From assembly GCA_002786025.1 (NCBI GenBank), contig NHNW01000099.1, forward strand, positions 1 through 64,000: a stretch of 64,000 nt of DNA, given 5' to 3'. A model generated the notes under the pieces. It did not search any database, was not told where the DNA came from, and saw only the letters and a list, made by a program, of their open reading frames with translations. Shown piece after piece: positions 56,623 through 64,000 of this stretch; position 1 is the stretch's first letter; each line of letters opens with the position of its first letter. The position numbers and the translations under genes were made by a program. This DNA is from Zasmidium citrigriseum (Eukaryota > Ascomycota > Dothideomycetes > Mycosphaerellales > Mycosphaerellaceae).

Positions 56623-57474
56623 TTACTGAGTGAACAGTGTTGTAGACTGGTTAGACAACGCCAGAAAGATTCTCTCGCTGATGACAGGCTCGAGTAATCT
56701 TGGGACCAGCTCTTCCAAATCGCCCACGAATGACCAGTCTCGTTCCGTCAGACCCAAGGCATCGTCCTCGGGCCCATGATGCTCTCCATCCTCGTTGATC
56801 ATAGCGACTCGGGCTCCTTTGGCAATGGCACCTTCCATAAGTCCAACATCAGGCCAGGGACCCGCAGTCGTTCCAATGACAAGAATCAGGTCGACGGGCT
56901 CATCCTGGGCCAAGTAGTCTTCCGCAGCAGCGACCGCATCTTGCCGTAAAAGCTCTCCATGCCAAACGACCGCAGGTCGAAGATCACAATCGCATTTCGG
57001 ACACCGTGGCACGCCCAGCTCTGTCACATTGGATTCAAAGCCCTTCTGGTAGTAGTTGCATGCTGTGTCGAAGCACTCGGCATCGAACAAACTGCCTTTG
57101 ATCTCGAGTAGTTGGTCCTTCGGGTGCCCAGCACGGGCACAGAGGCCATCGATATTCGTCGTCACACAAATGAAGCTCTCGGGGCCTTTGACGCTTGCAA
57201 GCGTGGCGAGAGCGTTGTGAGCGGCGTTCGGACGGGCTTCTTGTGCTTGGCGGCGTAGGTCCTCGTGATATTGCCACATGAGTTGGGGCGCCTCGAGAAA
57301 TGTATGCACAGTCGACAGAGCTTCTATTTCGTGGCCGTGCCACGTCCCCTCCATGTCGATGTCGTCGTAGGTCGGAGGATCTGGCGGAGCACCGAGGCCA
57401 CTACCGACTATGGCCAGGATTCGTCTCGATTGCTGGAGGTACTCGTGGAAGGTGGAAATGGAGGTCGATGCCAT
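56623..57474 (-). CDS. sirtuin-fold protein lacking catalytic histidine
   Basis: 283 residues with the layout of class III sirtuins (NAD-dependent protein deacylases). The usual GAGxS nucleotide loop reads GSGLGAPPDPP (24-34). The TQNID motif reads TTNID (105-109), so the Gln is Thr. The catalytic His of the HG motif is Lys126 (LEIKGSLF; codon AAA at plus 57097-57099). Zinc ligands are plausible: Cys134/Cys139 and Cys158/Cys161 (RCPKC). AVVWHGE, GTTA and the Asn/Glu of INEDGE are present. The fold may bind NAD or ADP-ribose but normal deacylation is unlikely. Intronless. Confidence 0.82.
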   Translation of the reverse strand: MASTSISTFHEYLQQSRRILAIVGSGLGAPPDPPTYDDIDMEGTWHGHEIEALSTVHTFLEAPQLMWQYHEDLRRQAQEARPNAAHNALATLASVKGPESFICVTTNIDGLCARAGHPKDQLLEIKGSLFDAECFDTACNYYQKGFESNVTELGVPRCPKCDCDLRPAVVWHGELLRQDAVAAAEDYLAQDEPVDLILVIGTTAGPWPDVGLMEGAIAKGARVAMINEDGEHHGPEDDALGLTERDWSFVGDLEELVPRLLEPVISERIFLALSNQSTTLFTQ

Positions 57475-57782
57475 GGTAGCAGCTCACATTCGAGGGATAG
57501 AGAACTTGAAGAACGCTGTGTTGTTCTGGGGCCCTAGTCAATACTGGTCAGTCGTGGTATTAGCAGTCTCATCTCCGTCTCGAATCTGGCCTATATCTTT
57601 CTCGATGTAGGCTGTGCCGTCCAAGCCAAGTACTCTGCAGTTCGGCCAGGCTCCAGGCATGTGGGTGCTGAGATAGCTGAATGGATAGCGTCACACTAAA
57701 TCTGGAAACCCACGTGCAAACTGGAATGTAGACTGTCCCACAGTCAGCCACACATTTCACAAAACATTTCTTTTCTCATCAG

Positions 57783-59098
57783 CTACGGAGATATAGGACT
57801 CGTGACATGCGTACTATTCCGCACATGTATCACATTCAGCTCATGCATTCCAGGCGGATGGCCAATATCGTCCGTGACACTTCTGCTCGCAGACGCGTAA
57901 ACCGACGTCTGGTACGAGATATCCGACTGCGTGAGCTTCGCCACGCTGGCCGTGTCTAGACTTAGTCGTCGGTCGCTCTTGCTGCGCATGTTGGAGATTT
58001 GGCCGCTGGGGTTTTGGGAGGGATAGCGGCTCCCGATGTTGGACTTTTGGGTTGCGAAAGGAGATCCGGGCAGTTTCCGGAATATGGGGCCCAGGCAGGG
58101 CAGGCAGGCGCAGATGATGCCTATGGCGGGTTCTAAAGAATACCAGATGATAGCACCGAAGGCGGTGACTGCGAAGTTAGAAGAAGTTCAGACAAGGACA
58201 GGCGCGATACTCACATGTGAAGTCGATGGCGCCGTGAAATTCTACGATTGCCACAAGCCTTCCGATTGAGCTGATGGCGGTGCTAATGGCTTGTCAGCTG
58301 TTGATAGAATAGAGAACGCATTCTCGAAATACTTACAAAGCTCCAAGGAGAAATATACCGCAGAGAGCAATCTTATTACTCCTGCTCATCTTGAGCTTCC
58401 ACAATATCGGCTGCGGAAGCAAGAGAATGACAATGTCGATGATGACATTGGGAATCGCCGAGCCTTCAAAGAACTTGACAATGTCGATACAGGAACCCTC
58501 CTTGGCATAGTTCCAGAACTTATCGACAGGTTCGCATTGAATGAGTGTGACAACCTCGACGCTGATCCACCACGCAACGACAATAGCGAAGACAACTCTG
58601 ACGGCAATGGTCAACTTTCGTTCGATTCCAAATAGCCGCTGGTACATTAACAGGACTCCAATCTTGTTCATGGCCAGTGCGGTCGTGTATAGCACTTCCA
58701 GGGCAAAGAGACTCCGTAGGTATGCTTGGCCACGGTCCGGGACATTCCAGATGTGTTTTCCCAATCCCACTTGGACAGCGGCCAGATTCAGAAAGTTGAT
58801 GCCCAGTGAAAGGATCTATCCAAAGCCAAGTTAGTCAAGCTGCTAACAGCATCTCAATCCAACACTCGAATCGTACCAACGCCGCCAGAATCACCCAATC
58901 GTCCCACCAAAGGCCAGCAGCACTCATCCTCCTCGCAATGAATCGCATAACAACCGCCGTCACCGAAGTAACAATCATCAACACCTGTACAGCGTTGATA
59001 GCAGGTCCTCGATCACCGGTAGGCCAAGGACGAGGCGGAAAAGCGAAATCGATCATAGCCGTACTGTTGCCAGCCGACGCAGCATCTGAACTCGCCAT
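57783..59098 (-). CDS. Pth11-like seven-helix membrane protein (4 exons)
   Basis: Exons in coding order: 59098-58877, 58815-58337, 58282-58215, 58168-57783. The three short GT-AG introns join without frame break into 384 residues. It belongs to the fungal rhodopsin-domain/integral membrane protein family that includes the Magnaporthe surface-sensing receptor Pth11. Seven hydrophobic helices can be traced, with the family signatures WWDDWVILAA after helix 2, NKIGVLLMYQRLF in helix 4, and a conserved-type Cys in LIQCEPVDKFWN of the extracellular loop. A Ser-rich cytosolic tail of about 115 residues follows. No CFEM domain is present at the N terminus. Probably a plasma-membrane sensor; the ligand is unknown. 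Confidence 0.87.
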
Positions 59099-59807
59099 AG
59101 CCCTCTCGAGCAGCAGCAAGCGCCGCCGCCAGAGCAAGCAAAAGAGTATCAGAGTGCGGTCAGAGGCACAGCACAGCAGGCCAGCGAACCACACAGTGTT
59201 GCGAGGCAATTACGAGATGAAAGCGAAGCGCGCCAGAGGTAGTAGGGTACGAAGGGAAGTAAGTAAGGTGCACGCTGTCTGCAGCATGGCGGCCGACCGA
59301 ATCCCCCTATGTCCAACAGCTGAGCGGGCGGTTGGAAATGCGCATGTTCAGAAAAAGAGGAGTGCACAATAGGCAAGAGCATCCGCCTGGCCAACGGTTC
59401 TTCTAATTCGCAGACTGAAAGTTAAAATCTACGCGCAACGGTCGTGGTCTTTCTTTCGAATTCTGGAGATGCTCGCTGTGCTTGGGGGTCGTCGGAGTGG
59501 GATGCGACGTCTGCGGTGAAACATTGCCAGCGGATTGAGTGTGGTTTCTCAGACGCGATTGCTTGCAGCGGTGATGCGGTGGATGTTTGGGCTTGCACGC
59601 GTGAGGTCCATTGGGTGAGGTGGAACAGAATAGGAGGAGGGTGCAGGAGCAAGAGAGTTGGAGACACACGAGGGCGGAGTGCCGATCGCGGGCCTAACCG
59701 GAGCTATTTGAACTCTGTCTTTGACATGAACCATTGACAGGATCCTATTCGGTGCACTACGCTAAAACCTCGGTAAACTGCCGAAAGCGGTCCGTGCGCC
59801 GACGCTC
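59099..59807. promoter_or_regulatory. intergenic upstream of the Pth11-like gene
   Basis: 709 bp of normal composition up to the RIP boundary. It presumably contains the receptor promoter. No further gene is seen. Confidence 0.4.
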
Positions 59808-59847
59808 TAGTGCACTCAACTTTTGAGTAGTGCACTTAACTTTCTAA
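59808..59847. repeat. 20-bp tandem duplication at the RIP-block edge
   Basis: TAGTGCACTCAACTTTTGAG is followed directly by TAGTGCACTTAACTTTCTAA. Each starts TA then the palindrome GTGCAC. Composition switches to RIP-saturated immediately to the right. It may be a transposon terminus. Confidence 0.55.
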
Positions 59848-62800
59848 ACTACTATATTATCGAATCTATTATTAAAACTATCGTAAGTAACGTTAAAATA
59901 GCTTTCCTAATCCTACTACTCTACGCTCCTATCGTAGATCTTTAAAATGCGGTAATCGAGAACCGCTAACAGATTTAGCCTAGTAATAAGCTCGTTAGTA
60001 ACCTTATAGATAACGTCCTTAATAATATTACTAACTCTTTAGCTACCTCGACTAATTCGAATCCTTAATAAGGCTAATACTATATATTAATAATAGTATA
60101 CGTCGATTCTAGAGTACTCCGAAACTACTATAGGTAGCGTTACGTACCTTATAGACGTCCGTTTAATTAATAATATCCCTAAGAAGATCGAGGATAAGAT
60201 ACTAAAAGAGATTACTAGACGAGTATATTATTAATAATATTCTAGAGGACGTCGCTTACGAACTTACTAGATTTAATATTCGAATAAGCGCTACTACGGT
60301 CTATACGTATCGAACTATATCTATCTAGGTAACGTTAAGGTACTTAAGTACGTTAAGAAGTATACTAGTATTAAGTACTACGAGAATATCGCCCTTAATA
60401 TTATTCGAAGGACGTATACGAAGGTAACTAAAGAGGATTTTCAATAGCTCGAAAGAATAAAGCTTTAATAATAAACGGGTACCTAAGAACTTAATCTACG
60501 ACGTAAGCGTATAAACGCGCTTTAGAACGTACTTCGGAGGAAGTTCTAAGAGAGGATAGTATACTAGAGTATATAAGACGACTTATACTAACTAACCTTT
60601 ATATAAGATATATCGTTAGTAAGATTATCGAGGATATTATCTATAACGTACCTAATAACGTTATATAGGACCTTTAGGGAAACTTTATAGTAACTCTCTA
60701 GTACTATAACTATAACCTATTCGATAGGTCTAATAGCTACTTCGAGAAGTTTATCCCTATATATAGTAGCTACGATATTATACGGCTTTACGAGCTATAT
60801 AATAACCTCTACGCTATCGCGCTACTATTATATAATTACTATTCGTTCGAAGGTAACTAGGTATATTAAACTATATACGGTAACGTTATCTAGTACTATC
60901 TCTAGGACGTTATTACTAATATTATTAAGGAGTTAACTATAAAGACGGCGTTAGGACTATAGTCTCTCGCGATTATAATACGAGCTTTTAGTAGATTGTT
61001 CCGTATAATCTTATTAAGTACCCTATCGTAATTCTTATCGCCTACGGTATCTATTAATACCCCGTAAACCTACCTAATAAAATACTAAAGGACGTCGCCT
61101 AGGAGCTTTAGGAGGTAATTAAGTCTACGCGAGATCCGACTCTAATAACGAGTACGTAGAATATAACGTTATCTAGGACGTTATCTAGAACGTAGCTAAT
61201 AATATTATAGATCGCTTTCGCCGCTATCTAATACTTCTTAAATAGAAGGCTACCTAGGGACTAGATAGTATCGAGGCCGTCTATAATATACTTAACTATA
61301 CTAACGTTATTAGAGCTATAATTCGGAAGATAAAGGTCCTCTACTAGCTAGAGGGCCGCGATATCTAGAATATTATCGGCGCCTATACCGTAGAATAGCG
61401 GAAGCTAAGCGCGTAGGTAAGTACTAGAACGTCCCTAATAACGTTACTAACTACGTTAGTAGCGATATATCCGTAATATTTAGTTTTCTAAGGACTTAAA
61501 GAATTAGATTATTACTTATTTATTCGACGAGTAAGCTAAGATCTAGAAAGACTATAAAGCGTAGGAGATCGATATAACCTTTAAGCGCCTATAGTATCGG
61601 GTTACTCTCGAGAATAAGGTCCTTATTATAATCGAAGGGAAGAACGGGCTAGGTATATAAAGGATAATATCCTTAATAACGTCGCTAATAATATTAGTTA
61701 TTATACTCTACCGTATATACTATAATTAGTAGGGTAATTAGATATAGAGGTAGTTATTCTACTATATAACGGAAATACTTATAGCTATATTAGATACCCC
61801 TCGGATTTAGTAGAAGTATCTATACGGTTTAGGCTTTAGGTACGTAAAAATAGACTAGGCGGGCGAGTAGTATTCTAGTAATATTATCGATAACCTTATA
61901 GACGACGTTATCTAATATATACTCTAGGCTTTAGCTAGTACCTCTATAATATTATACCTAAGGATCGACTCCCGCTTTTTTAGGACTAGCGATATTATCT
62001 ACTATATACTTTAATAATCTATCGGGTATATTTCCTTTAGAATATTAATAATATCTTTAAGCTAGAAGGCTTCGCTATCGTAAAGCGACTTATAAAGTCG
62101 CTAATCGATACTACCGACTAGGCGGGTTACTAAGAAGTACTTCGCTAGCTAAAGTATAGGTATAACGTTATCGAGAAGGTTATAGCTAACGTTCCTAGTT
62201 TACCTAAACGATAACGTCGTTAACTAGGCCCGTAATAAGGAGCCCTTCTATATTACTTATACTTTATACCCTAAACTTTTAAAGATTAATCCTAAGATTT
62301 AGGTAGTAGAGAGGGCTAATACTAACTTAAATAAACAATCTAGGTAGAAATCGTAGTCCTTAGGAAAGAGTACGTTATAGATTACCTTATCGATAATATA
62401 CTCGCTAACGTTCTAGGCCTCGATCTTATTTCCGCTATTAAATATAGGAAGGATATCGATACCCGCGATATAAGTAGGTAGAAGGGATATACGAAGTATA
62501 ACTACTAGACGTATTAACGAGACTACTCGCTTTAGAGTCGACTAGCGAAGAATCTTATACGGGAAAGTAGGTATATTATAACCTTCTCTAGGACGTCGCT
62601 AATAACGTCCTAGGTATAACGAAGAGAAAGCGCTACGAGGAAAAGCTTAAGAAGCGATAGGAGTCTAGAAGGCGATAGGGCCTAGACCCTAATAGTAATA
62701 GCGATAACGATATAGACGATATTATTATCTCTACTAAGGAATAATAGGCCGAGAATCTTAAGGCTAGTACTCGAATCTATATATAGGCTAGTTAGTAATT

Positions 62801-64000
62801 CTCTAGCTAAGGGTCTAGTAGAGGACCTAGTTAAGGATATACTCGATAACGTAGCTAAGGATAGCGACGATTAAGTAGTAGTACGACCCCTACGCGATTG
62901 TCGACTACTCTATTTATAGAGGTAGGAGCTAAGTACGTTATCGAGTAGGTTATTAATAACCTTATAGCTAACTCTTTAGTAGGAATACTAATATAGAGTA
63001 CCTTTAAAACCTACTTACTATAGAAAGAGCTATACGAAGGGTTACGGAATCGCGGCTAAGAGCTATATAGGAGGGAAGGCTAGACCCTAGACTAATAAGA
63101 CTTAAGTAAGGTTAACGATAACCTAGTTAATAATATTATCGAGCCTTATCCCTAGTATATTTCTTTCTTTTAATAGAATAGATAGATAGAGCATAAACGT
63201 ATAAAAAATTCTATATAACTTAGGCTACGTAAAAATACGGTAGTAGATAGTAATCGAATTTTAAGTAAAAAGGGAAGCTTTTTAAAATTATAACTAGAAG
63301 AAACTATAGATTTCTAGGCGTTCTAAGATCTATCTTATATAAGTAGTACAAAATACTCTATATATTAAATAAGAACTAAAACGAAGCTATAAAAGAAAGG
63401 GAATATAAGAGAAAGTAAAGGAAAGAGAAAGAGAGAGGGGAAAATCGAGGAAATATATACCTAATAACGTTACTAATAAGATAGTTCTTAAGCTTTCTAA
63501 GTTATAGAATTAGAGATAGGCGGGTATAAAGAATAAAGGAATAGATAATACCTCGATAACGTTATTAATAAGGTTATTAAGACTTCCCTTTAGCTTTAGG
63601 TTATTAAGAATAAAGGAATAGAGAGTACCTTAATAACGTTATAGATAAGGTTATCGGACTTTAGAGAGGTAGTCGATAATATTACCTATTAGGTCGCCGT
63701 CGATATTACTACCCTACTAAAAGAGTTAAAATAAGAGAAACTAAAAATTAATTTTAGGGCTAACTACGTCGCCTATAAGGTCGCGTACGAGGTGCTCGAC
63801 AATATTATTAATAAGCTATACTAGAATATACTAGAGAAGGTCGCTAATAATATTACGAACGAGGTACTTAATAATATTGTTTATACTAGTAGTAGATCTA
63901 TAAACTTCTACCTTAGCTTCTCGCTATATATAAAGCTCTACTAGCCTAGGTAGTTTAGGTCGAACTAATACTTTACTAGATAATAATATTAGTAATAACC
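59848..64000. repeat. RIP-saturated block, possible Tc1/mariner-like element, truncated by window end
   Basis: CA and TG are almost entirely missing. A reading near 60200-60310 (LLDEYIINNILEDVAYELTR and ISATTVYTYR) faintly resembles the helix-turn-helix part of Tc1/mariner transposases, and a basic KRKRYEEKLKKR stretch near 62625 could be a C-terminal tail. Short repeated motifs of the form CTAATAACGT recur at least a dozen times, several inside 40-47 nt intron-like units. No intact frame remains, so family assignment is weak. Confidence 0.45.

Overview
This window looks like a chromosome segment of a filamentous ascomycete, most likely a Dothideomycete; that placement is an inference from gene content and intron style, not a database result. 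The host genes have short GT-AG introns of about 50-60 nt. They encode typical fungal families: a GH3 beta-glucosidase, a Pth11-like receptor, alpha-arrestins, Dal5-type and monocarboxylate-type MFS transporters, and small secreted cysteine-rich proteins. Three repeat blocks show extreme CpA/TpG to TpA depletion with CpG retained, the mark of repeat-induced point mutation (RIP).

Layout. 1-6995: RIP-degraded repeats holding a dead hAT-type DNA transposon (about 2300-4936, + strand), then short tandem repeats and palindromes. 6996-19791: a 12.8 kb LTR retrotransposon of Ty3/Gypsy type on the minus strand with 441-bp LTRs, nested in older RIP-saturated DNA and flanked by a 4-bp CTAC duplication. 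It carries gag, protease, RT, RNase H and integrase, plus an unidentified reading frame of about 1,100 codons between integrase and the 3' LTR. A 97-N assembly gap lies at 15251-15347. 19792-25430: RIP-saturated DNA containing a RecQ-like helicase remnant on the minus strand. 59808-64000: a third RIP-saturated block, possibly a Tc1/mariner-like element.

The gene island at 25557-59098 carries, in order: two tandem RING-finger paralogues (-), a Rab4-like GTPase (-), a PAF-acetylhydrolase-like lipase (-), a 3.5 kb stretch without a convincing gene, a secreted GH3 beta-glucosidase with 8 exons (+), a 68-residue secreted 8-cysteine protein (+), a 2EXR-like protein (-), a Dal5-like MFS transporter with 4 exons (+), a two-repeat secreted protein with Kex2-type sites (-), a third RING paralogue (+), a sarcosine/fructosyl-amine oxidase-family flavoenzyme (-), two alpha-arrestins each ending in a PPxY motif (-), an MCT-like MFS protein with a long disordered N terminus (-), a sirtuin-fold protein lacking the catalytic histidine (-), and a Pth11-like seven-helix receptor (-).

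The island is not an evident biosynthetic cluster. Common themes are secretion (beta-glucosidase and two cysteine-rich proteins), nutrient transport, and ubiquitin-linked regulation (RING proteins, and PPxY arrestins that would recruit a Rsp5-type ligase to transporters). The least familiar items are the extra reading frame of the LTR element, the repeat-carrying introns in the RIP blocks, the RING family with its shared C-terminal region, and the two cysteine-rich secreted proteins.
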